Below are positions 44,289-52,501 of a stretch of 64,000 nt of DNA, one piece after another. The notes under the pieces were generated by a model. It saw only the letters and a program-made list of their open reading frames with translations, had not been told where the DNA came from and searched no databases. Position 1 is the stretch's first letter. Every line of letters starts with the position of its first letter. Made by a program: the position numbers and the translations under genes. The stretch spans positions 1,453,944 through 1,517,943 of the forward strand of contig NZ_CP010803.1 in NCBI RefSeq assembly GCF_000960975.1, in the 5' to 3' direction. The DNA is from Martelella endophytica. GTDB lineage: Bacteria > Pseudomonadota > Alphaproteobacteria > Rhizobiales > Rhizobiaceae.

Positions 44289-45038
44289 TCAGGCCACGCC
44301 TTCCTCCATCGCCTTCAGTTCCTGCAGCGGCGGGATCGTTGCCAGCATATGCGGGTCGAGGCGGTCCCACAGGATGCCGCAGGTGGGTTTGTGCGGGTTG
44401 TCGACGGCAATCGTGCGGGTCGGTGTGAAGATCACGTCGGCAACGGTGTCGTAGACGTCCGGCGTCAGTTCTTCCTCCAGCACCTGGCAGTCGTGGACGA
44501 CCGCGGCGGCCGGGGTGTCGGCTGTAATGCGGCCGAGCTTGTAGAGCATACCCCATTCGGCATCGAAGAAGCCGTGGCCCTTGCCGAAGCGGATGCCTTC
44601 GGTGTTGATCGCCCCCGTGCCGGTGACCATGTAGTCGACCATCGGCATGGTTTCGATCTCGGCCAGCGTCAGCGGTTTGCCGACGCGCTCCATCCCGTCC
44701 AGCGTCGAGGCGTAGAGATAGATCTCCTCGGGGATTTCGGCCGGGTCGAGCAGCCAGAAACCACGCTTGATCGAATAGGTGGTCATCAGCACAGTCTTGC
44801 CGTCCTGCAGCGCCTTCAGGCGCAGCCGATCGAGGCAGTTATCCGGGGTGATGAAGATGTAGCGGGCGCTCTGGTAATAGGGATGGTCCACAAGCCGCTC
44901 GACGGCCGCCTCGCCGCCTTCGAAATCGGCGATGAATTCGCCAAAATCATAGTGAAAGCGGCTGTCCGGCACGGCAACCTTGCGCAATTCGCTCCAGACG
45001 CGTTCGCGAACGGCGGATTTGTGGGCATCAATCGACAT
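44289..45038 (-). CDS. 5-formyl-THF cyclo-ligase paralog A (COG0212-like)
   Basis: 249 residues of the 5-FCL fold. In place of the canonical nucleotide loop (G-R-L-G-x-G-G-G-Y-Y-D type) it has GIRFGKGHGFFDAEWGM, the RFGKG(x)G(x)xDxEW form of the COG0212 paralog that lacks known cyclo-ligase function and has been connected to thiamin metabolism by comparative genomics. ITPDNCLD, STLDGMERVGKPLTLAE and TPAAAVVHDCQVLEEEL are further conserved points shared with the second copy at 48.4 kb. It follows the fused permease by 15 bases (GAAGGAAG before the ATG) and ends the five-gene operon. Confidence 0.8.
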   Translation of the reverse strand: MSIDAHKSAVRERVWSELRKVAVPDSRFHYDFGEFIADFEGGEAAVERLVDHPYYQSARYIFITPDNCLDRLRLKALQDGKTVLMTTYSIKRGFWLLDPAEIPEEIYLYASTLDGMERVGKPLTLAEIETMPMVDYMVTGTGAINTEGIRFGKGHGFFDAEWGMLYKLGRITADTPAAAVVHDCQVLEEELTPDVYDTVADVIFTPTRTIAVDNPHKPTCGILWDRLDPHMLATIPPLQELKAMEEGVA

Positions 45039-45053
45039 CTAACTTCCTTCTTT

Positions 45054-46664
45054 TTATTGCGCCGGCGCCATGCCGCGTCTGGTGAACACCCGTCCCTCGA
45101 TGAAGACGACAAGCTGATAGAAAATGACGGAGAGCAGGACCGAGGCGACGGCCACCGCCCAGATCATTCCGTAGTCGAGATAGCCGCGCGACTGGTTGAG
45201 GAGGTTGCCGAGCCCCTTGCCGGTCGCCAGCCATTCCGCGATCATCACGCCGAGCAGCGCGCGCGGCACGGCAAGCCGCGTTGCGGCAAACAGGAAGGGC
45301 AGCGAGGCGGGGATCGAAACCAGCCGGAGCTGCTTGAACGGCCCCGCGCCATAGGCCTTCGGCACGTCGATCGCGGCGCGCGGCACCATGGAAAGCCCCT
45401 GCGCCATGGTGACGAAGGCCGGGAAGAAGGTCACCGAGATCGTGATCCACAGGATGACCGCGTGGCCGCGGCCGAGCATCAGCACCAGCAGCGGCGTCAG
45501 CGCCACCAGCGGCATGGTCTGCGTTACCAGCGCAACGGGCATGAAGCCGCGCACGATCGCCGGATAGAGCACCGCGCCGAGTGCCAGCAGAAAGGCGAAG
45601 CCGAGGCCAAGCGCCATGCCGAGCACGGTCATCGGCAGGGTCTGGGCGAGCGCGGTGCCAAGCGTTGCGAGCCGCTGGCCGCTCATCGGTTCGAGAAACA
45701 GATATTTGAACAGGTCCGGCGGCGTCTTGGCGATCATCGCCGGCGTACCCATCAGCCAGAGCACCAGCCACCAGAGCAGGAAGGGCAGCACGATGGCGGT
45801 GGCGATGATGACGGTTTCGCGCCAGACATTGGTGTCATGGGCAAGTCGCGGCGGACTTGCCGGCACGGTGACGGCCATGGACCGGCCGGTGAGCTTTTTC
45901 GCCAGCAGCGAGAACAGACCGTAGGCAAGGCCGGCAATCAGGGTGGCAGAAAGACCGATGCCCCAGAGCCGCTCCGGGTCACCGCGTCCGAGCGAGCCGA
46001 TCAGATAGGCACCGAGCCCGAACCGGCCGCCGCCGCCGAATTCGGCAAGGATCGAGCCGAGCACGGCGTTCGGCGCTGCGATCCGAAGACCTGCGAGGAT
46101 CGAGGGGATGGCGCTTTGAAACTGGGCATAGCGCAGCACCTGCCACCGATGTCCGCCATAGGCTTTGACGATATCGATACTGCGGGCATCGGTTTGTGAG
46201 ATGCCGGTGACGGTGGCGCTCATCGTCACGAAATAGCAGCCGATCGCCGCCAGGATGATGCGCGGCGCCATGCCGGAGAAGGTCAGAACCAGGATCGGCG
46301 AGATCGCGATCGGCGGCAGCGCGAACAGCGCCACGTTGACCCCGCGCGAGAGCCTCGCGAAAAGCGGATAGAGGGCGAACAGGATGCCGGCGGCAACGGC
46401 GATCAGGTTGCCGATGACGAAGCCGGCGCCGGCGCCCTGAAGCGTCGCCAGGATGTGGGCCGGATAGTCGGCCCGGTCGAGCCAGAAGCGGTGGAGAACC
46501 CCGGAAGGCGCGGGCAGCGCGCCGCCGGCGACAAGCTTCAGCCGCCCGACGATTTCCCAGACGATGATGAGCACCACCCAGTTGATGATCGCGGTGCGGT
46601 GCCGGGTGAAGAAGCCGGGCGCATCCTTGGCTGCAGCGGGGGTGGCGACCGCCTCAGTGGCCAT
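45054..46664 (-). CDS. Fused double ABC permease of an NMT1/THI5-type importer
   Basis: About 536 residues with two SsuC-like permease modules in one chain. The first EAA-type loop is IDIVKAYGGHRWQVLRYAQF, the second IDVPKAYGAGPFKQLRLVSI; both are followed by the LxGLRIAAPNAVLGSILAEF-like and LFAATRLAVPRALLGVMIAEW segments. Permeases of this class are normally single-module homodimers, so a fused heteromeric version suggests the two halves have diverged. The ATG at 46664 overlaps the 3' end of the ATPase gene by 11 bases. The partner is the binding protein at 47.4 kb, probably of the pyrimidine/thiamin-precursor or related small-molecule class. Confidence 0.85.
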   Translation of the reverse strand: MATEAVATPAAAKDAPGFFTRHRTAIINWVVLIIVWEIVGRLKLVAGGALPAPSGVLHRFWLDRADYPAHILATLQGAGAGFVIGNLIAVAAGILFALYPLFARLSRGVNVALFALPPIAISPILVLTFSGMAPRIILAAIGCYFVTMSATVTGISQTDARSIDIVKAYGGHRWQVLRYAQFQSAIPSILAGLRIAAPNAVLGSILAEFGGGGRFGLGAYLIGSLGRGDPERLWGIGLSATLIAGLAYGLFSLLAKKLTGRSMAVTVPASPPRLAHDTNVWRETVIIATAIVLPFLLWWLVLWLMGTPAMIAKTPPDLFKYLFLEPMSGQRLATLGTALAQTLPMTVLGMALGLGFAFLLALGAVLYPAIVRGFMPVALVTQTMPLVALTPLLVLMLGRGHAVILWITISVTFFPAFVTMAQGLSMVPRAAIDVPKAYGAGPFKQLRLVSIPASLPFLFAATRLAVPRALLGVMIAEWLATGKGLGNLLNQSRGYLDYGMIWAVAVASVLLSVIFYQLVVFIEGRVFTRRGMAPAQ

Positions 46665-47424
46665 CAAGCGCCTCCGCGATTTCGCTTTCGAGACGATGGA
46701 AGGCGGGGTCGGCGAAGAGTTCGGGCTTGCGCGGCCGAGCGAAGGGAATGTCGACGATCCGGCCGATGCGCCCCGGCCGGCTCTGCATCACCACGACCCG
46801 GTCGGCGAGGAAGATCGCTTCGTCGATGCCGTGGGTGACGAGCAGCGTGGTCGCGCCGCTTTCCATCCAGATGCGCTGCAACTCGGTATTCATCTGTCGT
46901 CTGAGAATCTGGTCGAGCGCGCCGAAGGGCTCGTCGAGGAAGAGCACACGCGGGGTCGTCACCAGCGCCCGGGCGATGGCGCAGCGCTGGCGCATGCCGC
47001 CTGAGAGTTCCCCCGGCAGCGCCTTTTCGAAGCCGGCAAGGCCGACGAGCGCGATCAGTTCGGCCACCTTTTCGCGGTAGTTCGCGCGCTTGCGGCCGAG
47101 CACGTCGAGCGGCAGCATGATGTTGTCCTCGACGTTACGCCACGGCATCAGCGCCGCGTCCTGGAACGCGACGCCGGTGGCGCCGCCCTTCGCCGCATCG
47201 AAGGGGGCGACACCATCGACGAAAATGCGGCCGTCATTCGGGCTGTCGAGCCCGAGGGCGAGGCGCAGCATCGTCGATTTTCCGCATCCCGACGGCCCGA
47301 TCAGCGCTGTGAACGAGCCCGGCGGACAGTCGAGCGAGACGTCGTCAAGCGCACGGACCTCCGCGCCGCGGGCCGAAAAGGTCCGCGACACGTGATCGAC
47401 GAGAATGCCGGCTTCCGAATGCAT
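46654..47424 (-). CDS. ABC ATPase of the NMT1/THI5-type importer
   Basis: 256 residues. Walker A GPSGCGKSTM, signature LSGGMRQRCAIARAL, Walker B VLFLDEPFGALD and VTHGIDEAIFLADR are present, the compact SsuB/ThiZ-like form. One base of its ATG is shared with the binding-protein stop, and its 3' end overlaps the fused permease, so the whole importer is translated as a unit. Confidence 0.88.
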   Translation of the reverse strand: MHSEAGILVDHVSRTFSARGAEVRALDDVSLDCPPGSFTALIGPSGCGKSTMLRLALGLDSPNDGRIFVDGVAPFDAAKGGATGVAFQDAALMPWRNVEDNIMLPLDVLGRKRANYREKVAELIALVGLAGFEKALPGELSGGMRQRCAIARALVTTPRVLFLDEPFGALDQILRRQMNTELQRIWMESGATTLLVTHGIDEAIFLADRVVVMQSRPGRIGRIVDIPFARPRKPELFADPAFHRLESEIAEALDGH

Positions 47425-48395
47425 CAGAGCTCTTCCAGAACGCTGGTGTCGAAGTATTCGGGCTTGGCGGTGATGCCGACGGCGGCGAGCGCCTCGATAT
47501 TGGCGGCGATCGACTCCTCGCTCATGGCGAAGATGCCGGCGGTGTTTTCGATCAGCGGCTTCTGGGCGGTGTTGAAGTAGACCTCGTTCTCGATCGAGCG
47601 ACCAGTGCCCTTGAAGAAAGTGTCGGCGAACGCTGGCGGATAGACGGCGGGATCCTTGAGGTTTTCGTCCCAGCCCTTGCGGCTTGCCTTCAGGAAGGCG
47701 ACGATGTCCTTGCGCTTTTCCTTCAGCGTGTCTTCCGTGACGACGACGGTGTCGTTGAAGATGGTATAGCCGTAATCGTAGAGCAGGAAGGAGACGGCTT
47801 CCTCGCCGGCCTGCTGGATGGTGTAGGGCACGTTGGTGGTGAAATCGACGGAGGCGTCGATCTCGCCCTTGATCAGCGGCGTCGGATCGTAGGCGTAGGG
47901 CACGATGTTGACCTTGTCGCGGTCGACGCCGGAGATCTTCAGCATTGCCTCGACCGAGATCACGTTGACCGGCGGCACGGCGAGCGTCTTGCCGATCAGG
48001 TCCTTCGGCTCGTTGATCGGGTTCTTGGCGAGCGAGACGACGCCGAGCGGGTTCTTCTGGTACTGGGCGCCGATGATCTTGAACGGGGCACCCTGTTCGG
48101 CGATCGCCTTGATCGTGGTGTCGGGCGTGGTCAGCGTCAGGTCGGCCTTTCCGGCGATCAGCGTGCTTTCCGGGATGACGTCCGGGCCGCCGGAGAGATA
48201 GGTGAGGTCGAGGTCTTCATCGCCGTACCAGCCCTTTTCGGCGGCAACGAAATAGCCGGTGAACTCGGCATCGTTGATCCAGGACGCCTGGAAGGTAAAC
48301 GGCGTGGCAGCGGAAGCGTATCGCGACATCAGCGGCAATGTGGCGCTGGCGCCCATCAGGCTGAGGAAGTGACGGCGGGGCAGGGTGAAGGGCAT
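47424..48395 (-). CDS. NMT1/THI5-type ABC substrate-binding protein
   Basis: 323 residues from the ATG at 48395 (AAGGAA upstream). The leader PRRHFLSLMGASATLP has a twin-arginine look, cleaved near YASAAT. FTFQASWINDAEFTGYFVAA is the family signature of NMT1/THI5 and ThiY-like binding proteins for thiamin-pyrimidine precursors, riboflavin and related compounds, and LAVPPVNVISVEAM is the substrate-lobe segment. It lies 31 bases after the second COG0212 gene. The ligand cannot be assigned from sequence alone; a pyrimidine or heterocyclic cofactor fragment fits both this family and its cyclo-ligase-like partners. Confidence 0.83.
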   Translation of the reverse strand: MPFTLPRRHFLSLMGASATLPLMSRYASAATPFTFQASWINDAEFTGYFVAAEKGWYGDEDLDLTYLSGGPDVIPESTLIAGKADLTLTTPDTTIKAIAEQGAPFKIIGAQYQKNPLGVVSLAKNPINEPKDLIGKTLAVPPVNVISVEAMLKISGVDRDKVNIVPYAYDPTPLIKGEIDASVDFTTNVPYTIQQAGEEAVSFLLYDYGYTIFNDTVVVTEDTLKEKRKDIVAFLKASRKGWDENLKDPAVYPPAFADTFFKGTGRSIENEVYFNTAQKPLIENTAGIFAMSEESIAANIEALAAVGITAKPEYFDTSVLEEL

Positions 48396-48426
48396 CGGCT
48401 GTTCCTTTGTTGGGGTTATCGGGATG

Positions 48427-49161
48427 TCATGCAATTCCGCGCAGCCGGGCGAGTTCGCGCAGCGACGGTATCTCTTCGATCTCACGCGGCGTTATCCGAT
48501 CCCAGCGCACACCGCGGGGGCGTTTCGCGCTGCGATCGACGCGGATCATGCGCGTGGGTGTTGCGATCAGGTCGATGGCGAATTCGGTCTCGCCGACGCT
48601 CAGCCGATCCTCGACCACCTGGTAGTCATGGACGATCGCGGCGACCGGCGTGGTCTCTTGCATCAGACCCATATCGGTGAACATTGCCCATTCGAGGTCG
48701 AGGAAGAAATGGCCCTTGCCGAAGCGCAGCCCATCGGTCGAAACGGCCGAAGCCCCGGTGACGAGCACGTCGAACTTGCCGAGATCGGCGAGTTCGGCAA
48801 GCGTTATGGGTTTGGCGAAATGCTCCATGCCGTCGAGCCAGGAGGCGTAGCGCTCCGCACCCTTCGGCACGCTGCCGGGCGCAAGGTAGAGAAAGCCGCG
48901 CCGCATGTTGTAGCTCGCCATGACGAAGGGAATGCCGGCCTCGATCATGCACTGGCGGAATTCGGTGGTGGAATTGTCCGGCGTGACGAAGGCAAGGCCG
49001 CTATGCCAGATGCTGCGCTCGCCGATGATGCGCGCGGTCGCCTGTGCCGAACCCTTGAAGTCCGGAATGAACTCGGAAAAATCGAGGTGCAGCCGCGTGT
49101 CCGGTACGGCCACTTCCTTCATCTTCTCCCAGATGCGCTGTCGGTTGACGGGCTGTTGCAC
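48427..49161 (-). CDS. 5-formyl-THF cyclo-ligase paralog B (COG0212-like)
   Basis: 244 residues, GTG start at 49161 with AGGGGAT seven bases upstream. It shares the frame of paralog A (VAVPDTRLHLDFSEFIPDF, FVTPDN, LDGMEHFAKPITLAE, GLRFGKGHFFLDLEWAM, AAIVHDYQVVEDRL, WDRITP) but is clearly diverged, so the two copies are likely to handle different substrates or form a heteromer. It is the first gene of the operon, divergent from an RpiR-type regulator. The altered GKGHFFLDLEW loop again argues against canonical 5-formyl-THF cyclo-ligase. Confidence 0.8.
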   Translation of the reverse strand: MQQPVNRQRIWEKMKEVAVPDTRLHLDFSEFIPDFKGSAQATARIIGERSIWHSGLAFVTPDNSTTEFRQCMIEAGIPFVMASYNMRRGFLYLAPGSVPKGAERYASWLDGMEHFAKPITLAELADLGKFDVLVTGASAVSTDGLRFGKGHFFLDLEWAMFTDMGLMQETTPVAAIVHDYQVVEDRLSVGETEFAIDLIATPTRMIRVDRSAKRPRGVRWDRITPREIEEIPSLRELARLRGIA

Positions 49162-49173
49162 CGCTTATCCCCT

Positions 49174-49199
49174 GTTTCATCGTTTCACAATCATGAAAC
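49174..49199. promoter_or_regulatory. Candidate operator of the RpiR-type regulator
   Basis: GTTTCAT and ATGAAAC form a perfect seven-base inverted repeat spaced by 12 bases, with a further TTTCA inside the spacer, in the 105-base gap between the divergent operon and regulator. RpiR proteins bind repeats of similar size. The left arm overlaps the region immediately upstream of the paralog B ribosome site, so binding there could block expression. Confidence 0.5.
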
Positions 49200-49266
49200 T
49201 GTTGTTTCTTTTTTGCAAGTCGTTTATGACTGAAATAATCGGAATGATTGCACGTGGACGAAAACC

Positions 49267-50115
49267 TTGGCGTCACATCTGGTCTTGAGAATTGAGGAGC
49301 GGTATTCGAAGCTCACAGCGGGCGAGCAGAAGCTTGCCCGGCTCATTCTCGACCGGCAGGACGATATCCTCACCTATTCCGCAACCGAAATCGCGGAGAT
49401 GGCAGGTGTTTCGAAGGCGACTGCAGCGCGCTTCTTCCGCCATCTGGGCTATGCAGATTTTAACGACGTCAAGCTTCAGGCGCGTGACGAACGCAACCGC
49501 GTCGAACCCTATGAACGGGCGGAGGCCACTGGCGAAAACGTCGCGCTTGGTCGCGCCATCAGCGCGCATCTCGATGTCGAGCTGAAGAACCTGACCCGGA
49601 CTTTCGAGGAACTGCGTTCTGACAAGGTGCGCAAGGCTGCCGAAATGATCGGCCGGGCCGAGCGGCTCTGGGTGCTGGGTCTCGGCGAGGATGAGGGCTT
49701 TGCGCGCTATGCCCGGCTTGTGTTCTCGCGGCTGCGCCACAGCGTCATGATCCTCGGCATCAACCAGGGCTCCTGGGCCGAGGACCTTGCCATGGCGGGG
49801 CCCAACGATGTGCTGCTGCTGGTCTCCGTGGCGCCGCGGCCGAAAACGCTCAACACCATTCTGGGCTACGCCGAAACCAGCCGGCTGAAGCTCGTCACCA
49901 TCTGCGACCGTTCATCGACGCTTGAATTACAGCGCTATTCGGAAGTGCTGCTGCCCTGTCATGTCGCAAGCTTCGGGCTTGGTGCCTCCTACACCGCGAT
50001 CGGTAGTGCCATCCGCCTTCTGGCGCTCACCTACGCCACCCACGCCGGCAAGACCGCCCGCCAGCGTGCGGCGATCGTCGAATCGATCCGGTTGGAGCTG
50101 GACGATCTGGGGTAG
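49267..50115 (+). CDS. RpiR/MurR-family regulator with SIS domain
   Basis: 282 residues. The N-terminal RpiR HTH is seen in YSATEIAEMAGVSKATAARF and FRHLGYADFNDVKLQARDE, and the C-terminal SIS domain in RLWVLGLGEDEGFARYARLV and LLLVSVAPRPKTLNTILGYA. RpiR proteins respond to phosphosugars or other phosphorylated metabolites. It is divergent from the COG0212/NMT1 operon and is the likely regulator. The start is a TTG at 49267, weak in ribosome site; no in-frame ATG gives the full HTH. Confidence 0.85.
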   Translation: MASHLVLRIEERYSKLTAGEQKLARLILDRQDDILTYSATEIAEMAGVSKATAARFFRHLGYADFNDVKLQARDERNRVEPYERAEATGENVALGRAISAHLDVELKNLTRTFEELRSDKVRKAAEMIGRAERLWVLGLGEDEGFARYARLVFSRLRHSVMILGINQGSWAEDLAMAGPNDVLLLVSVAPRPKTLNTILGYAETSRLKLVTICDRSSTLELQRYSEVLLPCHVASFGLGASYTAIGSAIRLLALTYATHAGKTARQRAAIVESIRLELDDLG

Positions 50116-50129
50116 GGGTGGCGCGGTGC

Positions 50130-52499
50130 TCAGCCTTTGGCCGCACCCTCGCGAACGACGACCCGATAGGTGTGGCCGGCTTCGACGCTGGCGAGACGGT
50201 TGCCGTCGATCAGCGCCCCGTCAACCTCGATCGTGCGGCCTTTCAGTGCAGGATCGCGCTCAAAGCTTACCTCGAAATGCGCGCCGCGGAAGGTACGGGT
50301 GAAGCTGCAGCTGGGCCACTCCGCTGGGATTTGCGGTGCGATGACGACGCCCTCTCCGTCACCCTTGAGGCCGAACAGCCGCTCGATCACCAGCCGGTAG
50401 TACCAGGAGGCCGTGCCGGTGTTGAACAGGTTGCTGGAGCGACCGGCGGTGCGGGGGAACTGGTAGTAGGCGCCGCGGTAGTAGTTCGGGACGTAAAGCG
50501 GGATCTGCCCGCGCCGGGCGATATCGGCTTCGTTTGAACCCGTCAGCATCCGGCGCAGCACCGAAAACGCCCGCTCGCCCTCATTGCGATGGTAGAGCGC
50601 TGCGGCGTAGAAGGCGGCGGCGTGGTTGTAGACCGCGCCGTTTTCGGCACTGCCCGGCCATTTCTGCGTCACCCGGCCGACATCATCGCGCATGGCGGTG
50701 TAGGCGGGGGCAAACATCATCGTGCCATAGGGCGTGTCGAGTTCGCCGGAGATCGCGGCGAGCAGCTTCTGTTTCCGGTCTTCATCGGCTGCGCCCGAAA
50801 GCAGAGCCCAGCTCTGGGCATTCAGGAAGATGCGGCCTTCCTTGTCGGAGCCGATGCCGAAGAGAACGTCATCATCGGTGATGCCGCGGCCGTAGCGGTC
50901 TTCCTTCCAGAAGAAGGTGTTGATGCGCTCGTTCAGCGACTTCGCCTCGGCTTCCAGCCGTTCGGCCGTTGCTTCATCGCCGGAGGCGCGGCAGATGCCG
51001 GCCCAGACGGTCATGGCATAGCTCGAAGCTTCGGCCAGCCAGCCGGAAACGCCCTTGCCCTTGTAGCCGACCATGTTCATCGGGTCGCACCAGTCGCCCT
51101 GCTCGATGAAGGGCAGGCCACGATGATCGACAGCGCCCGCAAGGAAATCGAGCGCGCGGGTGATGTGATCGGCGACGCTTGCCTGTTCATCGCTGTCGGC
51201 AAAGCCTGCCATTTCAGAGAGGATCGCGCGGTCGCCTGTCTCGTCGAGATAGACCTCCATCGCCACTGCCAGCCAGACGCCGTGATCGGTGTGCGGCACC
51301 TGGTTGATGTATTTGAGCTCGGCCTCCTCCGACAGGAGAATGCCGTCCGGCATCTTGCCGCTTGCAAACTGCTGGCTGACCGAGCGCAGGATCGCCTCGC
51401 GGGTCTTCTCCGGATGGATGAAGGTCATGCCGAGCGCGTCCTGCAGATAGTTGCGGGTCTGCGGATCGGTGGTCAGTCGGTTGGTGTCGCCGTGGTAGAA
51501 GACCTGACGCGGCAGCCAGTTGTTGACGAAGGTATCGAACTCGGGGTCGGGCGTCTTGATGCGCAAGCTGCCGGCGCCGTCGGCGATGTAATCGTCATAG
51601 GCCCTGGTCAGCGCGGCTTCATCCGTGTCCAGATAATCCCGCTTCAGCCGGGCGATTTCGGCTTCGTCCTTCGCCGGGCCGAAGACCAGACGCAGCTTGT
51701 CGGTAGCACCCGCCTCAAGCTTCAGGTTCCACTGCATGATGGCGGCCGGAACCTCATAGATCGCATCGCCATCGGCAAGGTCGGCGCGATCCTGCAGGGC
51801 GGAGGGATTGTGCAGCCCGCCTTCACCCTCGAAGGCCTGCTGGCAGATCTCGAAGTGGTCCGGCTTGCGGTCGGCGGACAGGAAGGTGATGTCCTTCAGG
51901 TGCCGGTTTTTGAAATACTGCTCGACCTTCTGGTACGGCGTCACCGAAGTGCAGACGATGGCATTCAGGCCGGCATCGAAATGGCCGCCCATATTCATCC
52001 ATGACATGTAGCCGACCGGGAAATAGGGCACGAGCGAGATGTCGCGGGCACGACCGCTGACATTGGTGATGCTGACCGACCAGAGCTCGAGCACATCATC
52101 GACGGGAAGGCGCAAGGTCGTTTCGATGCGGATGCCGTCCTTTTCCACGACCCAGCGGACATCGGAGAGGCCCGGCTCGAAGGCATACGTGTCTGCTCCC
52201 GCGCGCACCGGCTCGTAAGGTGCCGAAAACAGCGTGCCCGCCTCATTGTCGCGCACATAGAAGAAGCGCCCCGGATGATGGGTGAAATACCCCTGTTCCG
52301 GCTGCATGAAGGTCTGGCCGGCGATCGTCGGCACGTGGGCGTATTTGCGCGGTTCCGGGTCCATGTACTGCGCGACGGCGTAACCCCTGCAGTTGACCTG
52401 CACCATCATCTTCTTGTTCCAGAGATAGCCGGCGGCATTGGGCGCAATGGTGGGGTCGGTGAGGCGGAAACGGGTCCCGTTGTCGATGAAGGCAGTCAT
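50130..52499 (-). CDS. GH94-like glycoside phosphorylase
   Basis: 789 residues, close to the roughly 800 of cellobiose and chitobiose phosphorylases. The two-lobe form is seen: an N-terminal beta-sandwich (YFTHHPGRFFYVRDNEAGTL) and an (alpha/alpha)6 barrel with YHGDTNRLTTDPQTRNYLQD, TDHGVWLAVAMEVYLDETGD and GDWCDPMN, in which D472 holds the place of the catalytic acid; the family norm is DWND, so DWCD is a variant. No signal peptide: the enzyme should phosphorolyse an imported beta-disaccharide in the cytoplasm. It follows ubiX by two bases but probably serves the neighbouring amino-sugar/disaccharide uptake systems. Confidence 0.8.
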   Translation of the reverse strand: MTAFIDNGTRFRLTDPTIAPNAAGYLWNKKMMVQVNCRGYAVAQYMDPEPRKYAHVPTIAGQTFMQPEQGYFTHHPGRFFYVRDNEAGTLFSAPYEPVRAGADTYAFEPGLSDVRWVVEKDGIRIETTLRLPVDDVLELWSVSITNVSGRARDISLVPYFPVGYMSWMNMGGHFDAGLNAIVCTSVTPYQKVEQYFKNRHLKDITFLSADRKPDHFEICQQAFEGEGGLHNPSALQDRADLADGDAIYEVPAAIMQWNLKLEAGATDKLRLVFGPAKDEAEIARLKRDYLDTDEAALTRAYDDYIADGAGSLRIKTPDPEFDTFVNNWLPRQVFYHGDTNRLTTDPQTRNYLQDALGMTFIHPEKTREAILRSVSQQFASGKMPDGILLSEEAELKYINQVPHTDHGVWLAVAMEVYLDETGDRAILSEMAGFADSDEQASVADHITRALDFLAGAVDHRGLPFIEQGDWCDPMNMVGYKGKGVSGWLAEASSYAMTVWAGICRASGDEATAERLEAEAKSLNERINTFFWKEDRYGRGITDDDVLFGIGSDKEGRIFLNAQSWALLSGAADEDRKQKLLAAISGELDTPYGTMMFAPAYTAMRDDVGRVTQKWPGSAENGAVYNHAAAFYAAALYHRNEGERAFSVLRRMLTGSNEADIARRGQIPLYVPNYYRGAYYQFPRTAGRSSNLFNTGTASWYYRLVIERLFGLKGDGEGVVIAPQIPAEWPSCSFTRTFRGAHFEVSFERDPALKGRTIEVDGALIDGNRLASVEAGHTYRVVVREGAAKG

Positions 52500-52501
52500 G
52501 A

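Noticed and set aside
44289..45038. Canonical 5-formyltetrahydrofolate cyclo-ligase annotation
   Set aside because: The nucleotide loop is of the RFGKG-x-G-x-x-D-x-EW type of COG0212 rather than the GGGYYD type, and the gene is in a transport operon.
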